From: Adiantum capillus-veneris
Lineage: Eukaryota; Streptophyta; Polypodiopsida; Polypodiales; Pteridaceae
Direction of reading: 5' to 3'
Assembly: GCA_014529385.2 (NCBI GenBank)
Contig: CM043967.1
Coordinates: forward strand, 81,724,278 to 81,788,277
Length of the DNA stretch: 64,000 nucleotides
This document shows, one piece after another, positions 45,064 through 56,529 of the stretch. How positions within the stretch are numbered: the stretch's first letter is position 1; each line of letters opens with the position of its first letter. Below the pieces are notes generated by a model. That model ran no database searches. It was not told where the DNA came from and saw nothing but the letters and a program-made list of their open reading frames with translations. The position numbers were made by a program, and so were the translations under genes.

Positions 45064-46457
45064 ACAAGTTGACCGCCATTGTCAGAAGTGTTCTTCGTAG
45101 AGCTCGCAAGACAAGGTGTGTTGGCTGAATGTGCAGATTCCATACCAAATTTTTGAATAGTATCTGCAATAAACTTTGACTGTCGAAGGAATAAAATACC
45201 TTTTGTACGGTTCCGTTGGATTTGAATGCCAAGACAAGAGTGAATCTCTCCAAGATCCACCATATCAAATGCAGAAGACAGTAACTTTTTTACTTGCTGA
45301 AGAAATCCCAAATCATTGGAAACAAGGATCGTATCATCCACATAAAGAGCAAGAATCACAAAAGTGCTACCTTGGCGTTTTATGTATAAGTTGGGGTCTG
45401 ACAAGCAAGAGATGAATCCTTTAGAGGTGAGAAGAAGATCAAATTTTGTATACCAGGCTCGCGAAGCTTGTTTGAGACCATATAGTGCCTTATGGAGTTG
45501 AGCAACAAGGTCTTCTTTACCTGGAATAACAAAACCTTCTGGTTGTTCCATATAAATTTCCTCTTCCAAGTCACCATTAAGAAAAGCAGTTCGCACATCC
45601 ATTTGATGAGCTTCTAAATCAAATTGAACAGCAAATGCCAATAAAACTCGAACACTTGTAATGCGAACAACTGGTGAAAAAGTCTCTTGATAATCAACAC
45701 CATGTACTTGGGAGTAACCTTTTGCAACTAAACGCGCCTTGAACTTGTCAAAAGATCCATCTGCTTTTACTTTTGTCTTATACACCCACTTACATTTAAT
45801 AGCTGTACGACCAGGAGGTAATTCAGTTAGTATCCATGTACCTTTAAAGATAAGAGAATGGTACTCTGCTTCCATAGCCTCTTGCCATTGATCCTTTTGT
45901 GGTGAAGAGATAGCTTCATCATAAGTAACGGGATCTTCAGAAGTAGAAAAAGCATTATCAGCAATATCATCATCATAAACATGACATGAGCCATGTTCAA
46001 AATCAATAGGCAGATCAACAAAAATGTCAATATCATCATTGGAAACATTTGGAATGGATGGTTGTGAAGAGGAAAGTTTCTCTATAGGAAGAGTTTCATC
46101 TTCTGAAAGAAATGGAAAAGCCTGAAGCAATGATTTAGTATCATCAGAATTATCCATGGACCATGAGCCTCCCATAAGCTGTTCGTTAAAAGTAGCATCA
46201 CGATTCACAATTACTTTCTTGGAGGAAGGGTCATAGAATTTGTAGCCTTTTGAAGTGTTAGAATATCCAATAAAAATAACTTTAAGACCAGGAGCATCAA
46301 GCTTTGCTCGTATTTCTTTGGGAACATGAATATAAGCAATACATCCAAAGGTTCGAAAATGAGATACAGAAGGAATGTCACCTGTCCATGCTGTGATGGG
46401 TATCTTACCAGAGGGTGCAGTAGTAGGAAGATGATTTTGAATAAATGGTGCTGTCAC
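45064..46457 (-). pseudogene. copia copy 1: end of integrase and reverse transcriptase
   Basis: The frame is open from 46,457: integrase C-terminal 'FIQNHLPTTAPSGKIP', the GKIPITAW region and 'GCIAYIHVPKE' typical of copia, then RT 'KCKWVYKTK', 'DYQETFSPVV', 'HQMDVRTAFLNGDL', 'YGLKQASRAWY' and 'YVDDTILVS'. Past 45,064 the frame runs into the inserted LTR. RT residues are intact up to that point, so the insertion is the main lesion here. Confidence 0.92.
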
Positions 46458-46469
46458 ACTAGCTTCAGC

Positions 46470-48545
46470 CTAGAAAACACGAGATAAGCCCAAATGAATC
46501 AACATACATCTTACAGCATTGAGAATAGTGCGATTCTTTCGTTCAGCAACACCATTCTGTTGAGGCGAATATGGAATAGTGTGTTCATGATGAATTCCAC
46601 TGTCAGCACAATAACTCACAAACTCTCGAGAAGCATATTCGCCTCCATTGTCACTACGAAGCTTCTTAAGGGGACGACCAGTTTGAAGTTCTGCAGCCTT
46701 GTGGAATTGTTTGAAAACAGATAAGGCTTCAGATTTTTGTCTAAGTAGAAATACAGTCGTATACCTTGAGAAATCATCAATGAAAGTAATGAAGTAGCGA
46801 TATTGTGATCTCGAAGAAGGTGGAGGTCCACATATATCAGTATGAACAAGATCCAATATGTCATGAGAATGAGTTGTAGTTGAAAGAGGAAAGGGTTTAC
46901 GATTGTGTTTCCCAAGAGCACAAAATTCACAAATTCCCATATGGGGATGGGCTTTAATATCCATGCCATGGATAAGATCACGACATTGAAGATCAAGGAG
47001 TTTTGAGAAATAAGCATGAACAAAAGGGTGATGCCATACTTTGCAATCATGATCACCTGGAGCAGTGGCAATATTTGCTACAGCATCCTTAAGAGAGAGT
47101 TCAAACAAATTACCGTTTCGAGGAACAGTGGCTATAGTCTGTCCATCTTTCTCAATTCGGCATTTGGTATGGTCAAATCCAACAAACATACCAAGATCAA
47201 CAAGTCTAGCAACTGAAAGAAGATTACGATGAAGATCTAGTACATGTAATACTCCTCGCAAAATTCGAGTGGAAGAAGATAAGGTACCAAGATATAAGTC
47301 TCCAATACCCTTTACTTGACAAATAGTATCATAAGCAGGATAAACAACACGTTGAACTAGCAGTGGATGATAGTTATGGAGCCACTTAGACTGATATGTC
47401 ATATTTCCTGTAGCACCAAAATTGACAATAAAAAGTGATCCATCACGTACATGAAGTATTCTGTCTGGAGCAACTGAACATAGGACGCAGCTTGTTTCTG
47501 GTACAATGTTGTTTCGATGTTTAGTAGCATATGCTCTATTCCGATCTATGTCGAATCGACGCTTATAGCACATATGAGTGGGATGATGAGATCGTCCACA
47601 ATATTCACAAGAAGAAGAAGAAGAGTCTCTAGATAAACATGGTTGTTTTGTGGTAATATTGTGTTCTTCATCATATTGACGTGTCCAACAATCATCTTCA
47701 ATATGGCCATTTCTATTGCAGTAAGAACATTGCTTATTAGGAAATTTGAGACGAGAGAAAATATTACCGCGACCGCCACCTATGCGGTTTCCTCGTTGAA
47801 ATGGACGCCTTCGAGCATAAAAAGCAGTACGTTCCATCTGTTGTGACTCAGTCTCCTCTTGTGAAATCATAGCTGTATCGTGACCAGCATTCCGACATTC
47901 TTGAAGTTGAGAGTGTTCAATTAAAGACATGTAGGCTTGGTCGAAATCAAGACCATCTTTATTAGAGAGAATAGTAACAATGTTATCATAAGAAGAGTAA
48001 TTCACCGTATCAAGGAGAAGTGTAATCAGTTGCTTTTGTGGAACAGGATCACCGGCAGCAGCAAGTTGATTAATAATAGATTTGAAAGATTCAATATGTC
48101 CTATCATGGCAGTACCAACTTCATATTGTAACTTGTTAAGCAACCCTCTCAAATAAAGTATTTCTATAACAGATTTCTTCTGAAAGTTTGCAATAAGGTA
48201 CTTCCACACGTCGTGGGAAGTAGGCAGTTCATACATATCAAGCAAAAGGGAATCAGTAAGAGCAGAAAGAATATACCGACGAGCTGCTTTATCACGTCAT
48301 TTCCAATCCGTATAGGCAACATTCCAATCTTCAAATATAGGTCCTTCAGTGATAAGCACGTTATCATTATCCGTATCAACAGGCTGAGGCGGACAAACAC
48401 GATTTCCAAGAACAAGATGGGAGAGTTCATCGCCTTCAAGAATTAACAACATCTTTTCTTTCCAGCCTGGAAATCCTTGACCTTGGAAAGGAGGAACAGA
48501 ACGCTGGCTAGAAGGAAAGCCGTTGACGAGAATATTCATAGCCAT
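46470..48545 (-). pseudogene. copia copy 1: gag, protease and integrase
   Basis: Gag starts at ATG 48,543-48,545 (MAMNILVNGFPSSQ). 'FPGWKEKMLLIL' and 'DVWKYLIANFQKKS' fit copia gag. Two zinc knuckles (CSYCNRNGHIEDDC and CEYCGRSHHPTHMC) follow near 47,560-47,740. The protease motif reads 'IVNFGATGNM', so the active-site Asp is Asn. The integrase zinc site ('HHPFVH'...'CEFCALGKH') and core ('HTDICGPPP', 'DNGGEYAS', 'PQQNGVAERKN') are readable. In-frame stops at 48,297-48,299 (TGA) and 46,470 (TAG) both replace Trp codons, consistent with G-to-A transitions. Gag and pol share one frame. Confidence 0.93.
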
Positions 48546-49303
48546 ATCTTGTTGCGAGAAGACGTATAAGATAAGATCGCAGAATATGCACACCATATAT
48601 GGTGAAGGCCGCAATTGAGAATGAGAGAGATATGAGTACTGCGTTCTGTCAACCATAAACGTAAGAAGGATGCTCAAGGAACGTCCAAAGATGTGAGAGA
48701 CGTCACCCAAAAAAAGGCAGGGTAAAGGAGACGTTAATAATAAACGAGTCCTCAAAATAGAGTGGCGTGAGACGCAAGATTGACGGCCACAATACGAATA
48801 GTAAAAAGCTAAATCTTCTCGAAAAAGTTAACGCCAAAATAAGAAAAACGATCGCGGACGCTTCACGAAGAAGTAGGACGAAGAAAGCTGCGTCAAGCTC
48901 AATTGCAGTAAAAACAACATAACTTTCTGCTGCGAACTCCGATTGACGCAAACCTAGAACTCAAATCGAAGATCTCGAGGAGACGAACAAGTTTTGGATG
49001 GAAATTTCCATTGCGCTACGCTCCATTGCGCTTTTCCCGTTTCTCCAAATTTTGAGTAGAACAGTAAGAAAAATTGAGATGAAGTTCAGGGTGTCATCAA
49101 CAAGAAAACGTAATCAATGATTAGATTGAGTGGAAATAAACACCACATAAAATACTAATCATATTCTTCTTAATACAAAACAACCACAATTAACAAGAAT
49201 CAACGCTCAAAAATAAAATTTGTAGCAATTTTGAATCTTACATGCGAATCGCATACACAAACTATTGTGTCACCATGAATTGAATCGGCGCGTGATCGTT
49301 ACC
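48546..49303 (-). other. copia copy 1 leader
   Basis: This is the untranslated leader between primer site and gag ATG, about 760 bp, with no tandem repeats. It contrasts with the small element, whose leader is filled by 170-bp repeats. Confidence 0.75.
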
Positions 49304-49315
49304 GCTCTGATACCA
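49304..49315 (-). promoter_or_regulatory. copia primer-binding site
   Basis: The minus strand reads TGGTATCAGAGC directly after the LTR, an exact match to the initiator tRNA-Met type. The small non-autonomous element has the same site. Confidence 0.93.
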
Positions 49316-49458
49316 TGTTGAGATATAGAGAAAAAGAGAGAGAGACGAGACAAGAGACACACCATATACGCTCCCAAAGACTTATTCCTATTGAGGACAA
49401 GATACAAATATATAGGTGAGACCAAGTTCAGTAGAGTGAGCCATATATAGCTCCAACA
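49316..49458 (-). mobile_element. copia 5' LTR, 143 bp
   Basis: It starts TGTTGGAGC at 49,458 and ends ATCTCAACA at 49,316 on the minus strand. It is followed outward by target duplication GCAAG. About six differences from the outer 3' LTR suggest the insertion is not recent. Confidence 0.93.
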
Positions 49459-51949
49459 GCAAGCTCTTCATCACCATGTCCATTAGCTCTTCTCTCTCGT
49501 ATATGGGACGAAGAAGAAGAAGGATACTCTCTCTCTACTTGCTTACTATCTCCTCTCTCGTTTCACGATGTATGCGCTCTTTAGAAGCTTTTATGGTGGA
49601 TACCTCTACGTATTTTTCATCACCGCTCTCTTGCGGCAAAGCAAGAAGCCTTTTGACAGTCCCTAATTGATTCCAAATCACGGTGAGAAGCTCTAAACTC
49701 CATAGCCATCATCATCATCTCTCTCTCTCTATGCCGTTTTTCTGAGTAGTCAGCCTGTCAGTGACTGTTTTTTCGTACAGGAGTGCATGTATGAATTAAC
49801 CGAGTACGTATAAAGTTGCCCCATGATTATCATGTTTAACACACTAAATGATGCACATTATGCGTTTATGATCACGTGCGTGCATAAAAAGCACTTTTCG
49901 TTTCATGTCATAGAGGCGATAGAAACATTGTTTTGGTCATAACTCACAAACCGCTATGAATCAGCCCAAATTCTTTGTACCAGGGATAAAACACATCATT
50001 TAGAGCATTTGCTCTCTTTAGTGTCATGTGAAAATCACGCATGAGCTAAGAGATAGTCAAAAAACAGCTTGCTGCCCACTACACAACCAATGTTTTAAAC
50101 TCGAAGCTCCTTCGAGAACCACTATATAGATTCACTAGATAGATATACCCACTTCACCAATTGAAAAGATTGATGAAACTTGATGATAAATGTATTTAGG
50201 TCTCCGTTATTACCTCTGGAATGCAAGTTATAAATCGTTCCATAACCGGTTTTACCTATGCCTGTAGGGGTGCTACCTAGGGGGAGTACCATATGATGTC
50301 ATGAGTTAATTGAGCTCCTTATGAATGATTTATGGTTTGTTTTGGTGAGTTGATTTCAGTTATTAGATGCCCATAAACTTACGTGGGGGTATATGGTTAG
50401 ACAAGATGAACCGCATAGATAGATATGATTAAGTGGATTTGTTTTTGGGTTACTGTTTGTTGTGTAAGTACCATATGGGTAAAGTGATGTGATAGAGTGC
50501 TAGTTTATATTATGAAGCTGAGCTTGATGCATTGGTTTGAGGTCAATTACTTTCATTTTCATGTTATCCGTGCTATTTGTTTTTTGCATATGTGAGAATT
50601 TATGGTTTATGGTTGACCTAAAGGTCGAAGCTGTTTTGCATCATGTTTATGGTGATGCAATGTTATCATATGATGTATGGAAACTTATGGATAGATGCAG
50701 ATGCCTCATATGCATGGTTATGATTGCTTTCCACCTTTCTAGGTCAAAAATTAGCTCTATGTGCTAGAGAGGTGAACTATAGATGTGATGCATCAACTTT
50801 GCATGGTTGGATGCTGTCAAAATTGGATTTTTATACCATGATTACTTGCTGGTTGAACTCTTTTTATGCATGAAAGAATCATGTCTTAAGAGTCATATAT
50901 GTATGGACTCTGATTAAGTGCAAGGGATATGTCAAACTCCAATTGTGAGAGTTGGGTCAATGTGATTATGATTTGTGATTAACGGCTAAGATTTCCTCAT
51001 GGATTATGGTTGTGGTTTTATGGTGGAAGCCGGCGTGGCTCATGGTTTTTTTTTTGGATATGGTTAGGCTGTCAAAATTTTTGCAGCCATGCTAAGTTCT
51101 AAAGTGGTTATGCATGATTGGTCGTGCCTCACCCAGGTTGGGTGGAGTACTCACCCGTGTGCTGTGAATTGATTATGGTTAATGGTTTATGGTTTTGGGA
51201 TTATATCATGAAGTGATCTAGATGATTTATGGTGGATGTGTAAGGATAGAGATCCTATATAGTCCAGCTGCTTGAAAATATTATGAAAAGTGCTATTGTG
51301 ATTTGAATCACGTGTTATGTTCCTCATGGCAACGTCACTACAAGACTAGGATCACCTACATTGCTTAGTCTTTGACTAAAGGGTCGTTGACCTGGGGCTT
51401 TGCTGGATTGGGGGTGTTGCCTAGGTCTTCTTCTTTTTGTTAGACTCATCTACACGGTTAGTGCGTCGGGGATTGAATGACCTACATGGCTAATGCGCTG
51501 CGGATTTTTCCTTGTCTTTTCGTAAACACTCGGTGATGGGCATCAAAGAGGCATGTCGCCTAAACTAGTATTGTTGGTGTTGATACCCTACCACCTACTG
51601 GTACTTGGGATCCTTTCAGAGATCAGGTTTATAGAGGGAGCCTGGGAGGCGAAGCGGCTTAAGCTTATGTCTGGCTCAGGTAGGTTGGAGGTGTTCTAGT
51701 TCGCTCTCGAAAAAGTGAAATTCTCTTTGTCCATAGTAGAGCGGATGTGGATGGGTGGACCGGTCGATCCCTACATAGGGTCCAATGCTTTGCTAGTTCT
51801 TTTGTCATAAACTTTTTGATGTTATGGTATACCCAGATTTTGTCATTGCATTAATACATGGTTTCCTGTTTCATTTAGATGGTGCATTTAAAGATTCTCT
51901 GTTGTCATTATTTCACATCTTTGTGCACTCTATTTCATCCTCCACTATA

Positions 51950-52002
<53 letters not shown>

Positions 52003-52267
52003 CGCAACGTGTTGTACACATATATTCACCCCCACAATGTTATATTTTTCTTCAGTGTGCTTTCATTCATAACACCCATTCAGTAGTAGCACTAGTCGCT
52101 AGGTGCCTCTGGATATTGTCCAGCTCATGGCCTAAACTCCATGCTCGGTCGAGTGCTAAGAGCTCCTTTCCTATGAAAATGCTTTCGAAACTCTGATGTA
52201 TATTGAGAATTGTAAAGGTGTAAACTAAAAATTTTGTGCATAGACCCCCGGGGAGGGGTTTCTCTCA
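49459..52267 (+). mobile_element. 3' LTR of the long-LTR gypsy, right part
   Basis: This matches 29,137-30,805 and ends TTTCTCTCA. It contains 1.12 kb (about 50,301-51,421) absent from the first LTR. Since that block has no inverted or direct terminal repeats, a deletion in the first LTR is more likely than an insertion here. A CT array at 51,956-51,999 corresponds to the one at 30,523. Confidence 0.85.
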
Positions 52268-52665
52268 CTTTGGGGTTGGGTGAAGAGGTATAAATACACG
52301 ACCTGCGTGCCTAACTTGGGGATCCTGTCTAAGGACAAGCCCATGTAATGAGAGCTTGTGTGAGCCAAAAAGATAGCTGAGCACTCGGGAGTTGTACTAT
52401 TCGCAGATTAAGGAAAAGAGTTATCCTTTGGGGGTACTCATCTTGAGGGTCAACACCTCTGGAGAAGGAACTACACCTTCTCGTATCTCTTCTATAGTTG
52501 TCTTTTTAAAGATTCAGTTCTATTTGCTTATAGGTTATGGGTATCAGTTTTCTGAGTTGATTTTGATTGATTTATCGCCTAGCCATGTGGCAAGCCAGTT
52601 TCACGCATATGCATTTTTAGGGTTTTCTTGACATTATCGTACACCATAATGGAGAATCTCCAAGT
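52268..52665. other. no gene recognised
   Basis: This flanks the gypsy 3' LTR. It contains a TATA-like 'GGTATAAATACACG' at about 52,287 but no coding domain. Confidence 0.45.
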
Positions 52666-52917
52666 AAGCTATGTAGCATGTGCATCTAGACGCAAGTTTT
52701 GGAACTCTATTCTAAGTTCGGACAAGCAGTTAGAGCATATTCAATATTTAGGCTAAAAAACTTTTAAGTAGTTTTTGCCCATAATTCCTATATTCGGGCC
52801 AGGCATTTGACTTTAATCTCTATAAAAGGATCCCTTAGCCTATACATTTTAGAATGATTCATCAACACAGTCAGGCATTGTGCGTTTTTCCCTCGTCGCA
52901 AAGAACTCATACTTCAA
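52666..52917 (+). mobile_element. LTR-like fragment with TATA box, copy 2
   Basis: This matches 2,737-2,970, including 'TAGACGCAAGTTTTGGAACT' and 'TCTATAAAAGGA'. It breaks off at about 52,917, where gypsy integrase coding starts. Confidence 0.5.
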
Positions 52918-53880
52918 AAGTGTGTGGTATGCCAAAAGACAAAGTTTGATAGCGGGAAGCAACTTGGATTGCTTCAACCTTTGCCAATCCCTCATTCACC
53001 ATGCGAGAGCATAGCCATGGATTTTATCTTTGGATTGCCTAAGTCTATCCATGGGAATATGGGAATATGGATGATAGTAGAGAGGTTCAGCAAACAAGCT
53101 CATTTTATATTTGTCAAAAAGACTATCAAATCCCATCAAATGGCAACCCTCTTCATCTCACAAATCTTCAAGTACCATGGCTTGCCAATGTCCATAGTGT
53201 TGGATAGAGATCCTAGAATGACCAGTAATTTCTGGAAGGGTCTCTTTGAGAGTTTAGGGACAAGGCTAAACTTCTCTTTGGCCTATCACCCGCAAACGGA
53301 TGGCCAGAGTGAAATAACTAACCTAACAATTCTTGATCTAGTAAAAGCCTATGTAATGGAAGTAGATCAATGGTCCCAATGGGAGAAGTACTGAACATTA
53401 GTGGAGTATGTCTAAAATAGCACTATACATACCTCCACCAAAAAAGCATCTTTGGAGGTAGTTGAGGGAAGATCCAAAAGTCCCCTGCTACTTAAGGTAC
53501 ATGGGAAGATCTTCGCTGCAGATGAGTATAGCCGAGACATACAAAGATATTTCCAAAAGATTAAGGATGCTATTGCTATCTCACAACAAAGGAAAAAGGC
53601 TGCTATTGATAAGCACATAAGAGCTCAAGCCTTTAACCAAAATGATTGGGTCTTTCTCAAGTTTCCTAAGGCTTGATCAAGGCATACAACGGGCAAGAAT
53701 ACTACGGGACACAAAAAGTACTATGCTAAGTTAGCAAAAAGGTACTATGGTCCCTTCCAAATTCTTAGACCAATCAATGAGATGGCCTATCAACTCAAGT
53801 TTCCCAGTCATTGGCTCATACACAATGATTTCCATGTGAGACTACTAAATCCTTACAAAGGTTAGCCCATTAAGACTTCC
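52918..53880 (+). pseudogene. Ty3/gypsy integrase relic
   Basis: Open from 52,918 to 53,394: 'CVVCQKTK' (end of the zinc site), then 'AMDFIFGLPKS' (first Asp), 'VLDRDPRMTSNFW' (second Asp) and 'YHPQTDGQSEITN' (Glu), so the catalytic triad is preserved. After a stop and frameshift the C-terminal domain follows, with 'ISQQRKKAAIDKHIRAQAFN' and, in another frame, 'YYGPFQILRPINEMAYQLKFP' and 'FHVRLLNPYKG'. RT and RNase H are missing upstream. The part at 53,291-53,392 is the relative of the fragment captured at 41,914-42,018. Confidence 0.92.
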
Positions 53881-54514
53881 AAAATGCTAAGGTTCAAAAA
53901 TTCAAAGTTAAAGTCCAAATGGTCAAGCTTAATAGAATTGGATGCTTATGTGAAGACCATAAAGTCTTCACATATCCCTAGATAGGAGGGGGCGAGCCAT
54001 TCTTGTAGAGGATGAGAGAGAAACACACACACACACACTCCTCCAAGCTCCCTTTACACAAAGGGCATAGTGGACACATGTCAGCTTCCTAGCCCAGTTT
54101 CCCCCAATGTACATTCAAATTCTATTGGATGGTCTGGACCAATGAGAATTAGGCTTGAATAAGTTCGGTTTAATTCATTTAAAAACACCTAATAAAAGAA
54201 CCAATAGAAATTAAGCTCTCTAGAAGACTATTGGACACTCTACTAAGGGGTCTAATGAGCATTCAACAGCCCAATGGCTTGCCTGAATTCTATGGGCCGG
54301 AAGACCAAGAGGTCCAATGAGAGATTAATTGAATTATTTAAATACCTAAAGCTCCCACAAACAGGAAAAAGGAGGACACATGTCACAAGGCTATCACTTA
54401 CGCTTCCTTATTGACATTGGCTAAGCTTTGCAGGGGCCAATAGGATGACATCATGAGAAAAGTGCAAGAGGGGTCGACCGAGAGAAAGAAGGGGCTGATT
54501 TTTGCAAGGCATTA

Positions 54515-54548
<34 letters not shown>

Positions 54549-55242
54549 TCACGTGTGAAGTGAAGAAGACTATCTCATTCTCCAAGATTTAATGGAAATC
54601 TTGTCATCTTCTCCAAGTTTTTGAGAAGGGAGGCCTACACCAACAACTCTTGGCTTGTGATGCAAATCCAACCAAGAGACAAGCTTCAATGTATGCTCAT
54701 CTCCTCTACCATGCTAGTTACTAAGCTATGCTAAGCTATTATGAGTGATTATGTGAGGAGAAATACTTCTTTCTCGTAAGAATACTCCTTCTTCCTCTCG
54801 ATCTACTCTCATACCCCGCTAGCTCTCACCATCTTCGAAGGTGTGTGAGGTCTTGGTTCTGAGATCGTGAGGGAATTGATGATGTGTTTTCAAGTGTGAG
54901 CTTGGTGCTTGAAGCTTCCATCTTCATTGCATCGGCAAGTTATTGAAGGAACACAAAGTTTTGTATTGTAAAATGTCTCCCTGAATGGGGGAACCTATAC
55001 TACAAAGCCTTTTGGAGGGGGACCCGGCTCCATGTATATCTGGTCCTCAACTATTGTCAATAGCTTAATTTCTCTGTCTTTTTGAAGTATTTTTTATGCC
55101 TATCTAACAAGGTGTTATGATTTTGTCGTTCTCTCTATCCAAGCACTCTTGCTATGCTCATTAGGAATCTATTCTTAATGAAATGCTTAGTATGTCTATG
55201 TTATTTTCCACTCCACACAACTTACTAGACCATTAAATGCTA
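53881..55242 (+). mobile_element. probable 3' LTR of the integrase relic
   Basis: A purine tract AGGAGGGGGCGAG lies at 53,983-53,996, about 100 bp after the integrase end. The sequence beyond is non-coding, with a CA array at 54,515-54,544. The LTR start (possibly TGTAGAGGATG at 54,004) and end could not be confirmed by a second copy. Confidence 0.4.
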
Positions 55243-55980
55243 CACATTACATGAAAAGATAAACAATGATGGAAAAACCCCTCTAGATATCCAAGGAATA
55301 CAAAGCTGAGGGAAAAAACCACACTCACAGGGAGGGAAAAATATCAGCAAAAGGGACATATGGAGGAAACTGAAGTAGGTCTTCAGGTTCGAAAGCTTCC
55401 CCAGACGACTGATGGAGCCAACCATCAAATCACCATATGCACCATGAAGAACAAAACCTATGTGAAAATATTGAATGAACTTGCAAAAACTCTTCAAGAA
55501 ACAGAACAAGGCGGTGAAGGTTGCCTCTTGCCATCTCTAGGAGCAATCCAAAGCTATGGCTACTACAATCTACAAAAGAAAGGAAGGATGTCGAAGAAAA
55601 AAGTTGTAGAGAGGCCAAATTCCACCCACCAAATCCCAACCCCTCCAAGCACCTGCAAGCAACTCCAAAGGAACACACAGAAACAACCACAAGCAATCAA
55701 GCAACACACCCACCCAACACAAGGAATCAAGCAATGCAAGCAGACACAAACAATCCACCAAACACCACACACAAAACAAAAAAACGCAAGCAAACAAAAC
55801 ATGCATCAAAAACCAAAGCAAGAAAATAAAGACCTACGTCAAAATAAAAAAGACAACAAGGAAGAAAAAAAGTGTCGCAGGCATGATGAGTAACATGCAG
55901 TGCCAAAAGGAGGGGAGGAAGAAGAGGGTGAAAAACCTTAAGTAACCATCACACTGAGAAGTACGGCGGTTGCTTAGGGT
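55243..55980 (-). mobile_element. LINE 3' end, copy 2
   Basis: This matches 3,260-3,868 closely over most of its length. It has an extra 60-180 bp A/C-rich stretch near 55,600-55,800. The 3' tail seen in copy 1 is absent here. The long plus-strand frame (55,360-55,893, Lys/Gln/Thr-rich) is antisense to the element and is not supported as a gene. Confidence 0.5.
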
Positions 55981-55989
55981 GGGGAGCTC

Positions 55990-56428
<439 letters not shown>

Positions 56429-56429
56429 A

Positions 56430-56441
56430 TGGTATCACAAC
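56430..56441 (+). promoter_or_regulatory. primer-binding site, degenerate
   Basis: TGGTATCACAAC follows the LTR end. It is related to TGGTATCAAAGC at 11,660 and to the initiator tRNA-Met type. The leader continues to about 56,530 and then ends. Confidence 0.6.
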
Positions 56442-56529
56442 AAGGTCTCCCTCTCTTTCTCAAAAAAGAAGGGCAATTCTAAGAGGAAGGCAGTAAGAGC
56501 CATGACTAGCTAAGAAGAAAGCATAGAGC

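Larger units (their letters stand above)
38250..49458 (-). mobile_element. 11.2-kb copia composite flanked by GCAAG
   Basis: Outer LTRs 38,250-38,393 and 49,316-49,458 share target duplications GCAAG (38,245-38,249 and 49,459-49,463). The other gypsy LTR copy shows the empty site (TGATGCAAGCTCTCC at about 29,140). In minus-strand order it contains: 5' LTR, primer site, gag-pol copy 1 (split by a solo-LTR-like insertion), an internal LTR at 42,019-42,161, 105 bp of gypsy integrase, 5'-truncated copy 2, and the 3' LTR. By eye the three LTRs differ from each other at about five to seven positions. The structure is twice as long as one copia unit yet has one outer duplication. Confidence 0.85.

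Noticed and set aside
55360-55893. 177-residue Lys/Gln/Thr-rich frame
   Set aside because: It is antisense to the LINE 3' end and only a short part is open in the copy at 3.5 kb. The residues come from A/C-rich sequence.
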